DNA from: Oxalobacteraceae bacterium
Lineage (GTDB): Bacteria; Pseudomonadota; Gammaproteobacteria; Burkholderiales; Burkholderiaceae_D
NCBI GenBank assembly: GCA_900299005.1
Contig: OMID01000042.1
Span: 1-64,000 of the forward strand
Length of the DNA stretch: 64,000 bases
Direction of reading: 5' to 3'
In this document: one piece after another, positions 42,735-50,969 of the stretch
How the letters are laid out: each line of letters opens with the position of its first letter
How positions within the stretch are numbered: the first letter of the stretch is position 1
Made by a program: the position numbers and the translations under genes
Notes under the pieces: generated by a model
Databases searched by the model: none
Seen by the model: the letters and a program-made list of their open reading frames with translations, nothing else
Told to the model about the DNA's origin: nothing

Positions 42735-43223
42735 TTATTGATTGGGCTGGCTGTAAGACAGTGACATCAGCCACAGCCCCAGCGGCGTGAATATCCAGTA
42801 CTCGACTGGGGCACCCCACAGCCAGTGCTTGTGCCAGCCTGCCTGCGTCTTTTCAAAGCGTGCGAGACCGAACGCCGGATTCAGCAAAAACCACAGAAAA
42901 TCTTCCACCACCCAAAAAAGCATGATGCAGGCGATGACCCGCAACTCCGCGTGCCATGTGTAGTTGGCGTTAAACACCATAGGAAAATGAAACATCAGCG
43001 CGACCAGAGAAAACGCCCACGCGTGGTAGCCCGTCATTGCGCGCCCACCCCAAAGCAAATCCAGCAGCCAGTGATGCTCTATCCGCCAAGTGGGCAGATT
43101 CTCAGCCCAGCCGGCATCACCTTCGATCGCGATTTCCAGCTTGGCGAAAAAAAACGCCAGAGAGACTACCCCGAGCAAGGTGATGGTGACAGGAGTGAAC
43201 ACGTGACTCACGTGGGTAATCAT
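42735..43223 (-). CDS. Unknown four-helix membrane protein of the lipid-remodelling operon
   Basis: 162 residues. Four hydrophobic helices: VTITLLGVVSLAFFFAKLEI, WAFSLVALMFHFPMVF, LRVIACIMLFWVVEDFLWFL and YWIFTPLGLWLMSLS. Between them lie many His, Trp and acidic residues (RIEHHWLLDLLWGG, NYTWHAELR, VVEDFLWF, WHKHWLWGAPVEYW), more than a passive membrane anchor needs, so a metal site or lipid-active site is possible. No family recognised. The start overlaps the glycosyltransferase stop as ATGA, making it the last gene of the olsB-plcP-glycosyltransferase operon under a Pho box. A role in phosphorus-free membrane lipid synthesis is inferred from position only. Confidence 0.75.
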   Translation of the reverse strand: MITHVSHVFTPVTITLLGVVSLAFFFAKLEIAIEGDAGWAENLPTWRIEHHWLLDLLWGGRAMTGYHAWAFSLVALMFHFPMVFNANYTWHAELRVIACIMLFWVVEDFLWFLLNPAFGLARFEKTQAGWHKHWLWGAPVEYWIFTPLGLWLMSLSYSQPNQ

Positions 43224-44455
43224 CGTGACATACTTTTTTGCACGTGCTGCAAGACCCGATGTGCGGCATGAGGTTGGGCTAACAAGGATGTTTTTGAGTG
43301 CATTTCTCGTAATGCCTCCGGATCGCTCAGTAAGCGACGCAAACGATAGATCAGTGTTGCCTCATCGTCGGCGCGTTGGGCAACCCCTTCCTGCAGTAGC
43401 AGGGTGGCATTCCGTTCTTCCTGGCCAGGTATCGGATTGATCAGCAGCATAGGCAGGCCCATCACCAGACACTCAGAGGTGCTCAGCCCGCCGGGTTTGG
43501 TAATAACAAGATCTGCGCAGGCCATCAGTTCAGGGACTTGGTCGGTATAACCGACAGGCACGAGTCGTCCATCACAAAAGCAGCTCAGTGATACGAGCTC
43601 ATCAAACAGGGTCTGGTTGCGTCCGGTCATCACGATCAATTGCGTCAATGGGTCGATAGCCAGTAGAGAAGCAATCAGCTTTTTATTCATGCCAATACCA
43701 GCGCCACCACCCATCAGCAACAAGGTGGTCCGGTTCGGATCCAGACCACGCATTGCGCTGCAGTGTTCGCGCCGAGTTGGTTGCGAGAAGCCTGGCATGA
43801 CGGGGATACCCGTGACGACGATACGCGACTCGTCGATGCCTGCGGCAAGCAGACGGTAGGCTAGCTCCTCGTTTGCAACAAAATAACCGGTAACACCCTG
43901 ATGTAACCACATCTGGTGCAAATCAAAATCGGTCACCACGACCCACACCGGGCACTGCAGTCGTCCACGATGTACGGCATCTGAGAGGAGCTCTGCCGGT
44001 AAGAAATGCGTGCAGATGATCGCGTCCGGAGCAAATGCTGCGATCTCGATAAACAGTGCTCGCGTACAAACGCGTTGGATCAAGCGGCGAAGTCGGCCAC
44101 TCAGGCTGTTCGTGGGTTCGCGGTCGGTCCTGCGATATAGCCAGCCCCAGGCCTCAGGTAGTCCACTGGCCAGTGTCAGATACAGATCTGTATAGATTTT
44201 TCTGAACCAAGCGGGTACCCGCTGCATCAAGTCGCGATGACGCAGAGACATATCAGGATAATGCTGCTGCGCGTGAGCACACAGGGCCTCTGCGGCGCGC
44301 ACATGCCCACTACCCGCTGAGACTGAAACGACCAGAATTTTTTTTGTACCGCTGACTGAGCAGTCGTTGAGTGACTGAGTCACACGGGGCGCTGCAGTCA
44401 CGTGAAAAGCGGGCGTTGCAGCGCGTAGCCGAACCTTCAGGCGAGTTCCGGACAA
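43220..44455 (-). CDS. Diacylglycerol glycosyltransferase, MGDG synthase-like (GT28)
   Basis: Up to 411 residues. The TTG at 44455 has AAGGAA 8 bp upstream and overlaps the plcP end; GTG 44383 is an alternative. The N-terminal MGDG-synthase domain has VVSVSAGSGHVRAAEAL and VVTDFDLHQMWLHQGVTGYFV. The C-terminal GT28 domain has MGGGAGIGMNKK and the sugar-nucleotide site LVITKPGGLSTSECLVMGLP. Relatives make mono- or diglycosyl-diacylglycerol in plastids and Gram-positive bacteria. Placed directly after plcP, whose product releases diacylglycerol, it should cap that lipid with a sugar to replace phospholipids. Sugar donor and linkage are unknown. Confidence 0.85.
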   Translation of the reverse strand: MSGTRLKVRLRAATPAFHVTAAPRVTQSLNDCSVSGTKKILVVSVSAGSGHVRAAEALCAHAQQHYPDMSLRHRDLMQRVPAWFRKIYTDLYLTLASGLPEAWGWLYRRTDREPTNSLSGRLRRLIQRVCTRALFIEIAAFAPDAIICTHFLPAELLSDAVHRGRLQCPVWVVVTDFDLHQMWLHQGVTGYFVANEELAYRLLAAGIDESRIVVTGIPVMPGFSQPTRREHCSAMRGLDPNRTTLLLMGGGAGIGMNKKLIASLLAIDPLTQLIVMTGRNQTLFDELVSLSCFCDGRLVPVGYTDQVPELMACADLVITKPGGLSTSECLVMGLPMLLINPIPGQEERNATLLLQEGVAQRADDEATLIYRLRRLLSDPEALREMHSKTSLLAQPHAAHRVLQHVQKSMSR

Positions 44456-45297
44456 AATACCGATTCCTTTTTCACGAATTGCGCCTTCTCCCAGCGCAGC
44501 ATGATGTCATGCCAATCGACCAAGTGAAGTTCGCCAATCTCATCTTCTACCAGCGCTGAGAGGCTCTCGACCCAGTCGCCGTCATTGCAATAGAGAATAC
44601 CGTTGATGTCGCGTATCTCGGCTTTGTGGATATGACCGCAAATCACACCATCCACGCCTTGTTTACGTGCCTCGGTAGCCAGCGCATCTTCGAACGAGGT
44701 GATGTAGCTGACCGCATTTTTGACCTTAAGCTTCAGATATTGCGATAGCGACCAGTAGGGTAGGCCGGCGCGGGCACGCCAGCCGTTGTAGACCTGATTG
44801 AATTTCAGGATCATCGTGTACAGGGAGTCGCCAACGTAGGCGAGCCACTTCGCACAGGCGATGACACCGTCAAACCGGTCGCCGTGAAGTACCAGCATGC
44901 GTTTACCTTTGGCAGTGACATGAACGTGCTCATCACGTATCTTGATACCGCCAAAGTCAAGGCCGATGAACTGACGAACCATCTCATCATGGTTACCTGG
45001 CACAAAAATTACCTGAGTCCCTTTCTTTGCTTTTTTTAGCACCAGCTGAACAACATCATTGTGTGTTTGATGCCAGTACCACCGTCGCTTGAGCTGCCAG
45101 CCGTCGACAATATCGCCGACGAGATAAAGCTTATCTGATTCCGTGGCTTTCAGAAATTCCAGTAGGCGTTTTGCCTGACAACCGCTGGTGCCGAGGTGAA
45201 CGTCAGATATCCAGATAGTGCGGAAGCGAAGAGGGCGAGGTTTTTTGATCAGCGATTTTGATAATTTCTCAAAGCTGAAAGATTCCCGAGAGTTCAT
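44437..45297 (-). CDS. plcP: PlcP-type phospholipase C (calcineurin-like metallophosphoesterase)
   Basis: 286 residues from ATG 45297 (ATGA overlap with olsB). Metallophosphoesterase motifs are in order: IWISDVHLGTSGCQAKRLLE, YLVGDIVDGW, FVPGNHDEMVR, LVLHGDRFD and VICGHIHKAEI. The wording DGWQLKRRWYWHQTHNDVVQ and YWSLSQYLKLKVKNAV is that of the PlcP family, usually annotated as UDP-2,3-diacylglucosamine diphosphatase but shown in Sinorhizobium and marine bacteria to degrade phosphatidylcholine/-ethanolamine/-glycerol to diacylglycerol under phosphate starvation. True LpxH is shorter (about 240 residues). No signal; it acts on the inner face of the cytoplasmic membrane. The Pho box and glycosyltransferase partner support PlcP over LpxH. 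Confidence 0.85.
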   Translation of the reverse strand: MNSRESFSFEKLSKSLIKKPRPLRFRTIWISDVHLGTSGCQAKRLLEFLKATESDKLYLVGDIVDGWQLKRRWYWHQTHNDVVQLVLKKAKKGTQVIFVPGNHDEMVRQFIGLDFGGIKIRDEHVHVTAKGKRMLVLHGDRFDGVIACAKWLAYVGDSLYTMILKFNQVYNGWRARAGLPYWSLSQYLKLKVKNAVSYITSFEDALATEARKQGVDGVICGHIHKAEIRDINGILYCNDGDWVESLSALVEDEIGELHLVDWHDIMLRWEKAQFVKKESVFCPELA

Positions 45298-46061
45298 GCG
45301 GGCTCGAACTCCTTGAGATAGTGCCGCGCGTAGCGGCTGTCGAGCCGGGATAAGGGCAGCATCATGAATAGATCGGCACTGTGGAAATCCGGATCCCATG
45401 CGGGTTCACCACAAATCCAGGCACCGCTGCGCAGATAGCCTTTAATCAATGCCGGTACTTGCAGGTCTTCGGAGAGAGGATCATCGTGCAACGGGAAGGG
45501 CAAACGGGGCGTTACCCGATATTCTGACGGACTGAGATTTTCTTTTGCCAGCTGACGGTAGAGAGCGTTGATCGTATATCCGCCGTCGGCCAGACTGACG
45601 CTGGCACAGCCGATCAGGAACTCGGCTTTCTCGCGTCGCATGCAGGCCGCCAATCCGGCCCACAGCATCAGGATCACGCCGCCGCTACGGTAGTCCGGAT
45701 GGATGCAGGCGCGACCAGCTTCGATGATGCGTGGTCGGAGATGGGCCAGACGACTGAGGTCGAATTCTTTTTCGGCGTAGAAGGCTCGCGCTTCTGTCAG
45801 GGTACTCGGCGTGAGAACACGGTAAGTGCCAACGACTTCAAGGGTTCTGGTGTCTCGGACAATCAGATGATCACAAATTTCATCAAATTCGTCCTGCTCC
45901 AGACCTTCATGATTTTTCAGTGTCTCCAGACCCATCGCCTCGACGAAGACTTTGTAGCGAAGGCGCTGCACTTCGCGTATTTCCTCGGGGGTGCTGGCAA
46001 GGCTGAGACTGAGTTTAGGGAAGCTGGCCGTAGAATCGGCGCCGACTGCCATCACTCGCAT
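45294..46061 (-). CDS. olsB: Ornithine-lipid N-acyltransferase OlsB-like
   Basis: 255 residues from ATG 46061, with AAAGAGGAG upstream. A GNAT-fold acyltransferase: QRLRYKVFVEAMG near residue 30, DHLIVRD, EAGRACIHPDYRSGGVILMLWAG, FLIGCAS, then the C-terminal PALIKGYLRSGAWICGEPAWDPDF and DLFMMLPLSRLDSRYARHY. This layout is that of OlsB, which transfers a 3-hydroxyacyl chain from ACP to ornithine; the product becomes phosphorus-free ornithine lipid after OlsA action. OlsA is not in the window. Other GNAT N-acyl-amino acid synthases look similar, so the amino acid is not certain. First gene of the operon, 56 bp after a three-heptamer Pho box. Confidence 0.82.
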   Translation of the reverse strand: MRVMAVGADSTASFPKLSLSLASTPEEIREVQRLRYKVFVEAMGLETLKNHEGLEQDEFDEICDHLIVRDTRTLEVVGTYRVLTPSTLTEARAFYAEKEFDLSRLAHLRPRIIEAGRACIHPDYRSGGVILMLWAGLAACMRREKAEFLIGCASVSLADGGYTINALYRQLAKENLSPSEYRVTPRLPFPLHDDPLSEDLQVPALIKGYLRSGAWICGEPAWDPDFHSADLFMMLPLSRLDSRYARHYLKEFEPA

Positions 46062-46116
46062 TGCTGCTCCTCTTTGTAATGATGCGCAAAGAGTAAGCCT
46101 GCAATACTGCAAGCTG

Positions 46117-46145
46117 ATGACAATCCGATGTCGGTTTCGTTACAG
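46117..46145 (-). promoter_or_regulatory. Three-heptamer Pho box for the olsB-plcP-glycosyltransferase operon
   Basis: Minus strand: CTGTAAC-GAAA-CCGACAT-CGGA-TTGTCAT, three heptamers on an exact 11-bp period, each 5-6 of 7 to CTGTCAT. A TATTGC -10 candidate follows 10 bp later. It lies in the 97-bp gap between the phoX stop and olsB. Confidence 0.78.
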
Positions 46146-46158
46146 CAAGCGCATGCAA

Positions 46159-48345
46159 TCAAGTCCAGTCTGCGCCAATTGGCCCGCCATCGTCACGGGT
46201 GATCACAATGGTGGCCGAGCGCGGCCTGGCATTGCCGCCGGCTGGCCAGTGGCTGAGATAGGTGTCGGGCCGTGTGATATCGAAGCCTTGATCGTTGGTG
46301 GTTTCACCCGGATGTTGGATATTCACGAATAACGCGCGGCCATCCGGTGTCTCGGTGATGCCGGTGATTTCGCAATCAACTGGCCCCACCAGAAAGCGTC
46401 GCAAGCGCTCATCCCCTGGCGCAGCACCCACGTAGGTCGCTATTTTGCTTTCCTTGCCGTTGTCGTTGTTGACGACTTCCTTGCGGACGCCGTCGCCGAC
46501 CTGGCCTGGGATCGCGGCCAGCAGCATGCAATTGGTTTTGTCTCGGTATGCATGGTCATCGGTCTCCACCCACAGTAGGCCGCTGCGGGCAAACCACAGG
46601 CCATCGGGACTGGAGAAGTCATTGTCGGCCGATAGTCCCGAAAGATTGATGTTGTCGCGATCGGCCGTTGAACGTGCTGCGAACAGAAACACATCCCATT
46701 GGAAATGCGTCGCTGATCCCTTGCCATCTTTCTCGGCCCAGCGAATGATGTGGCCATTCGCATTGCCTTTCTGCGCAATACCGTTCTTGGGATCATTGTA
46801 GAAACGCGGGTTCGCTGCATCAACCTTGTCCAGCGCGCGCGATGGATTGTAGGTGAGCGTCATGTACACCTCGCCGTTGGCCGGATTGACCGCGCCCCAT
46901 TCGGGGCGATCCATTTTGGTTGCACCCAGTGCGTCGGCCGCCAGACGCGCATTGATCAAGACATCTGCCTGATCAGCGAAGCTGTAGGGGGTGTGGGTGC
47001 GGTCGAGCCCGCTCTGCCCGTGCTTGAGCTCGAGCCAGTCGCCGCTGCCATCGGCATTGAAACGTGCCACATAGAGCTTGCCATCATTGAGATATTTGTC
47101 GCCTGCGATCATCCCGCGACCCATATCTCGCGGATCCCAAAGCGCATTCGACACATATTTGTAGATGTATTCGTGACGCGAGTCACAGCCCATGTACCAC
47201 ACCAGCGGCTGGCCGGGAATAACGAGGCCCGGCCATGCGCCTTCATGCGCAAAGCGTCCCAGTGCAGTGCGTTTTTTCGGGGTTGACTGCGGATTGAATG
47301 GATCGATCTCAACAACCCAACCGAAGGTATTCGGGCCGTTTCGGTAATCATCGCTGCCATCTCGGGAGCTTCCCTGCACTGAGGCGTCCCAGCGTCCAAA
47401 GCGGTTGTCGCTAGTGTCTTGCTGTACAGTCTCCCAGAGATGCCAGCTCCGTGCACCGATTCCATAGCGCTTGAACGAAGTCAGCTCTTTGGGGCTACGC
47501 TTGCTGTCATCCGAGGCGTGACGGCTGAAAAAAAAGGCCCAGTTTTCCTCACAGGTGAGATAGGTGCCCCACGGCGTATGGCCGTTGGAGCAATTGTTCA
47601 GCGTGCCACGGGTGCGGCTACCGTCAGTGGCGTATTTTGTGACCATCATGCGGCTGCGCGCCGCGGGGCCATCGAATTCCATCTCGGTGAGTGTGGTGAT
47701 GCGGCGATTCAAACGCGATCCGCGATTGACCTCGAATCCTCTTGGCCCTTTTCTTACCTCGACGATCGATACACCCATCCCCAGCATTTCTTTCAGCACT
47801 TCGCCGTCGACAGTACGCTTGTTGTCGACGATGGTCTGCCCGGTCGGATGCAGGAAGGCGGCAGTGACGTTTTCATGGTTCACACACAGCAGTCCCTGCT
47901 CCGATACGGTGGGATTCCAGCTACCGCTCTTGTTCATGCCGAAAAAATGCATGCCATCGTTATGGTCGCCCGCGCGGCGGTTGAAGCTCTCAGGGGAGTC
48001 GGTGCCATCATTCGCATAATCAGGCACATCTGCGGCGATCGGGTCCCCGGTTTGCAGCACGACCCGGTATGAGTAACCTGCTGCCAGCGAGACGCGATCG
48101 GCCGTGCTCTTGGCCACAGCCGTAAAATTTAATTTCAGGCGTCGCGACGCGGCTTGAGTGTCCCCGGAGGCATTCAAGAGCAAGCTACTGCCGCCGAGGT
48201 ACATGGCCGCCGCCGCGCCGAACGAGCCTTTGAGCAGTTCGCGACGCGATAGTCGGGCCGTGAGGATCTGAGTGAATTCGGGGTTGCTGGACGTATTCTC
48301 GGTGTCGTTCAGCGCGTCATTCGCCAGGCCTGGCTCGGGGTTCAT
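46159..48345 (-). CDS. phoX: Alkaline phosphatase PhoX (DUF839 family)
   Basis: 728 residues from ATG 48345, which has GGAG 6 bp upstream; ATG 48357 is four codons earlier. A Tat signal is present (LSRRELLKGSFGAAAAMYLGG). The mature protein is a large beta-propeller with the PhoX/DUF839 wording: VNHENVTAAFLHP, MGVSIVEVRKG, CSNGHTPWGTYLTCEENW, EGAWPGLVIPGQPLVWYMGCDSRHEY, SSPDGLWFARSGLLWVETDD and near the end DCEITGITETPDGRALFVNIQHPGE. PhoX binds calcium and iron and releases phosphate from organic phosphomonoesters in the periplasm. No clear Pho box was found before it; a weak one-heptamer match (ATGTCAT) lies about 100 bp upstream. Confidence 0.92.
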   Translation of the reverse strand: MNPEPGLANDALNDTENTSSNPEFTQILTARLSRRELLKGSFGAAAAMYLGGSSLLLNASGDTQAASRRLKLNFTAVAKSTADRVSLAAGYSYRVVLQTGDPIAADVPDYANDGTDSPESFNRRAGDHNDGMHFFGMNKSGSWNPTVSEQGLLCVNHENVTAAFLHPTGQTIVDNKRTVDGEVLKEMLGMGVSIVEVRKGPRGFEVNRGSRLNRRITTLTEMEFDGPAARSRMMVTKYATDGSRTRGTLNNCSNGHTPWGTYLTCEENWAFFFSRHASDDSKRSPKELTSFKRYGIGARSWHLWETVQQDTSDNRFGRWDASVQGSSRDGSDDYRNGPNTFGWVVEIDPFNPQSTPKKRTALGRFAHEGAWPGLVIPGQPLVWYMGCDSRHEYIYKYVSNALWDPRDMGRGMIAGDKYLNDGKLYVARFNADGSGDWLELKHGQSGLDRTHTPYSFADQADVLINARLAADALGATKMDRPEWGAVNPANGEVYMTLTYNPSRALDKVDAANPRFYNDPKNGIAQKGNANGHIIRWAEKDGKGSATHFQWDVFLFAARSTADRDNINLSGLSADNDFSSPDGLWFARSGLLWVETDDHAYRDKTNCMLLAAIPGQVGDGVRKEVVNNDNGKESKIATYVGAAPGDERLRRFLVGPVDCEITGITETPDGRALFVNIQHPGETTNDQGFDITRPDTYLSHWPAGGNARPRSATIVITRDDGGPIGADWT

Positions 48346-48459
48346 CTGCTTCTCCATGAGTGAAGGTTTTCGCTGATCAGATCAGACGAATGTTAAACCA
48401 TCATGAATGATGGGATGGGCTGTCATCGGCAGGCAATATTCCTCGGATAGGCTCATGAC

Positions 48460-49167
48460 ATGAAAGTGCCGATAACTTGTTTTACTGTGGTGCTGATGAT
48501 GGTCACAGATCATGCCTGGGGCGCTCGACCCTTCGTGACCGATGATGCCCGGCTCACCACAGCGGGTAGCTGTCAGCTGGAGACCTGGGCTCGCTTCTAT
48601 GACAGCGGCAGGGAGGTATGGGCGCTCCCCGCCTGCAACCCCACGGGAAATTTTGAACTGACGGTCGGTGGAGGCCGTGCCCTGTACGACGCGCAACGCC
48701 AAAGCCCCAACAGCGATGATGTCTTTCAGGTCAAGACACTGTTGCGCAAGCTGGAGACGAATGATTTTGGTCTGGGGGTGGCTGTAGGCACGGTGAGGCA
48801 CCCATCAGTGAATCCAGGCCCTAATTTGTTGGGTAACACTTATGTTTATCTGCCTTTGTCTGTGTCGCTCGCCGAGAGTCGTTATGTAGTCCACGTCAAC
48901 ACCGGCTGGCTACGTGAACGGGTGACCAACCATAACGTCGTGACCTGGGGCGTTGGCACGGAGTGGAATGTCAGCGAGCGCATGACCTGGATGGCCGAGG
49001 CTTTCGGAGACAGCCACCCCAACACCTACTGGCAGGCGGGCGGGCGTTTTTCCCTGATTCCTCAACTGCTGCAGGTCGACGCTACCCTTGGACAAAGCGC
49101 AAACGGTAATCACGCCAGCCGTTGGATATCGTTTGGCATCAGATTGACGCCGGCGAGCTTCTTCTGA
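48460..49167 (+). CDS. Predicted outer-membrane beta-barrel protein of unknown function
   Basis: 235 residues with a short signal (CFTVVLMMVTDHAWGA). The mature part opens RPFVTDDARLTTAGSCQLETW, a phrase shared by small hypothetical barrel proteins annotated as transporters, and alternates polar/hydrophobic strands with turns such as NVVTWGVGTEWNVSERM, ending in Phe-Phe. A CTGTCAT heptamer lies 34 bp upstream but has no partner at the right distance. It diverges from phoX and converges with ppx; a porin role in phosphate-ester uptake would be speculation. Confidence 0.65.
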   Translation: MKVPITCFTVVLMMVTDHAWGARPFVTDDARLTTAGSCQLETWARFYDSGREVWALPACNPTGNFELTVGGGRALYDAQRQSPNSDDVFQVKTLLRKLETNDFGLGVAVGTVRHPSVNPGPNLLGNTYVYLPLSVSLAESRYVVHVNTGWLRERVTNHNVVTWGVGTEWNVSERMTWMAEAFGDSHPNTYWQAGGRFSLIPQLLQVDATLGQSANGNHASRWISFGIRLTPASFF

Positions 49168-49185
49168 GAGCGAGCGACGATCTGC

Positions 49186-50640
49186 TCAGTGGTTCCTGAT
49201 GGTCATCAGGATGTCAATCTCTGCCCATGCGGCTTCTTCTTTGACCAGCCAGTGAATCAGGGTGGGATGTTGTCGAGCGATCTGTGCAGGCAGATCGAGC
49301 TCGATCTTTTGTCTCATCTTCAGTCGAACCGGCTGCTCGTTCAAGTCGATGCGGGAGTGGCTAAAGAGTATCCCCAGCCTCAGCGCGAGGATGGCTTTTG
49401 CCATATCAGGCAGTGCAATCGCGTCAGATACCTTGCGCAGATTTCCCTTCTGCGAGAGCAGCAAAATACTGAGAATGTGCTGCTCCTGTTTGGTGAATCC
49501 TGGCAGATCGGCGTTGAGGGCCAGATAGGCACCATGCTTGTGGAAGCCGCTATGCGAGACCGACATTCCGACCTCATGCATACAAGCGGCCCACCCCAGC
49601 AGCTTATCGTAGTGTTCGCTCTCAGGCTGAAGTAGCGCGTGCAGCGCAAGACTATTTTGCTTCACCCGGTTGGCACGTGTCTGGTTGACCCCAAATTTTC
49701 TGGCAAATTCTTTGACCGAGTCGCGTCGCCGGTCACGGCTGCTGCGGCGCAGGTGCAGATCCCACAATACGCCCATGCGCAAGCCGGCCTCGATGGCGTG
49801 CATCTCCCTTATTCCCAGTTCTTCGCACAGTCCTATCAGCACTGGCAAACCGCCGAGCACGACGGCGATGCGATCCGGTTTGATCCCGACGAGATCGATG
49901 TGACTGGCGCGACCGCAAGAGAGCAGATAATCTCGCAGCGCGCGCAGGTTCTTGAGAGACAGGCTGCCATCGCCAAGCTCGTTGGTTGCGATGAGGTCGG
50001 CCAGTGTGCGAATCGTGCCGGAGGAACCCAAGGCGATTGTCCACAGCCGGGGGAAAAATGCGTCGAGGCGGTCCTCGAACACACTGCGCGCACGAAGCAC
50101 TGCTCCGGCAAATGCAGATTCCGTGATTCTGTCTCCCCCGAAGAATTCGAGGGCGGTTTTGACCGTGCCTATGCCGAAGGATTCGACTTGCTCAATGTGG
50201 TTGCCATGGCCGAGTACCAGTTCGGTTGAACCACCGCCAATATCGACTACCAGCCGCCGTTCGCCAGCATCGTCCAGCGAACTGGCAACCCCCAGGTAGA
50301 TCAGCCGACCTTCTTCTTCTCCCGAGAGGATTTCGATGGGACATCCGATGGCTTTCTCTGCCAGTGGAAGAAAACTGTCGCGGTTTTTCGCGATGCGTAG
50401 TGTGTTGGTGCCCACCACACGAACGGCCGAGAGCGGCTGAGAGTGGAGTATTTCACCAAAGCGGCGCAGGCAAGCGAGGGCGGTGTCCATCGCGGCTGCG
50501 GTCAGGTTGCCACGCTTGTCGAGTCCTGCCCCCAACCTCACGGGTTCCCTTGCAGTTTTCAGTATTCTGATGCGCTCGCCATCGAAATGTCCGATGTGCA
50601 AACGAAAACTGTTCGATCCGAGATCGACGGCTGCGAGCAT
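49186..50640 (-). CDS. ppx: Exopolyphosphatase (Ppx/GppA family)
   Basis: 484 residues. Actin-like ASKHA motifs: AVDLGSNSFRLHIG at the N-terminus, SGEEEGRLIYLG with the catalytic Glu, VVDIGGGSTELVLG, and the C-terminal HD-type helical domain (MHEVGMSVSHSGFHKHGAYL). Length and the extra C-terminal domain match Ppx rather than the shorter archaeal-type enzyme; GppA activity on pppGpp cannot be excluded. It removes terminal phosphate from polyphosphate and thus opposes ppk, 9 kb away. The gap to the next gene (50641-50969) has no recognised Pho box. Confidence 0.92.
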   Translation of the reverse strand: MLAAVDLGSNSFRLHIGHFDGERIRILKTAREPVRLGAGLDKRGNLTAAAMDTALACLRRFGEILHSQPLSAVRVVGTNTLRIAKNRDSFLPLAEKAIGCPIEILSGEEEGRLIYLGVASSLDDAGERRLVVDIGGGSTELVLGHGNHIEQVESFGIGTVKTALEFFGGDRITESAFAGAVLRARSVFEDRLDAFFPRLWTIALGSSGTIRTLADLIATNELGDGSLSLKNLRALRDYLLSCGRASHIDLVGIKPDRIAVVLGGLPVLIGLCEELGIREMHAIEAGLRMGVLWDLHLRRSSRDRRRDSVKEFARKFGVNQTRANRVKQNSLALHALLQPESEHYDKLLGWAACMHEVGMSVSHSGFHKHGAYLALNADLPGFTKQEQHILSILLLSQKGNLRKVSDAIALPDMAKAILALRLGILFSHSRIDLNEQPVRLKMRQKIELDLPAQIARQHPTLIHWLVKEEAAWAEIDILMTIRNH

Positions 50641-50969
50641 GATTATGAGTTCAAACGTGACGGCGCCAAGCCGTGGAGGTTAACAGTAAACTATCTTTTG
50701 ATAACGCGTGTGTGACCATTGAATGTACCGTTCTCACACGACCGAGATTGTAAGGGGGCTGCCTTAAAGCTGGAAGAAACTTGATCCGATACAATAGCTC
50801 GGTCCCTGATGAAGGACGCACTGATTTATCAAAAACTGCCATCTGCCTTCTCTGGCACACGGCGACCAGCCCTTGATTTAACGGGCTAAGGCGTCGTCCA
50901 GCGATGCGGGTTCGTCATTCACGGGTTTTATTCAGCGGTTCTTCAGCACCTTCTCGCTGCTCGATCATC

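Noticed and set aside
42466-42741. Plus-strand 91-codon frame in the gap before the lipid operon
   Set aside because: It lacks a ribosome-binding site, has mixed low-quality composition and no recognisable domain.
44437-45297. Annotation of the metallophosphoesterase as lipid A enzyme LpxH
   Set aside because: The length, the KLKVKNAV and WYWHQTHNDVV wording, the adjacent glycosyltransferase and the Pho box all fit PlcP better; no lipid A genes are adjacent.
48409-48460. Pho box for phoX or for the divergent barrel gene
   Set aside because: Single heptamers (CTGTCAT at 48420 on the plus strand, ATGTCAT at 48454-48460 on the minus strand) occur, but neither has a second heptamer at 11 bp, so no box is called.
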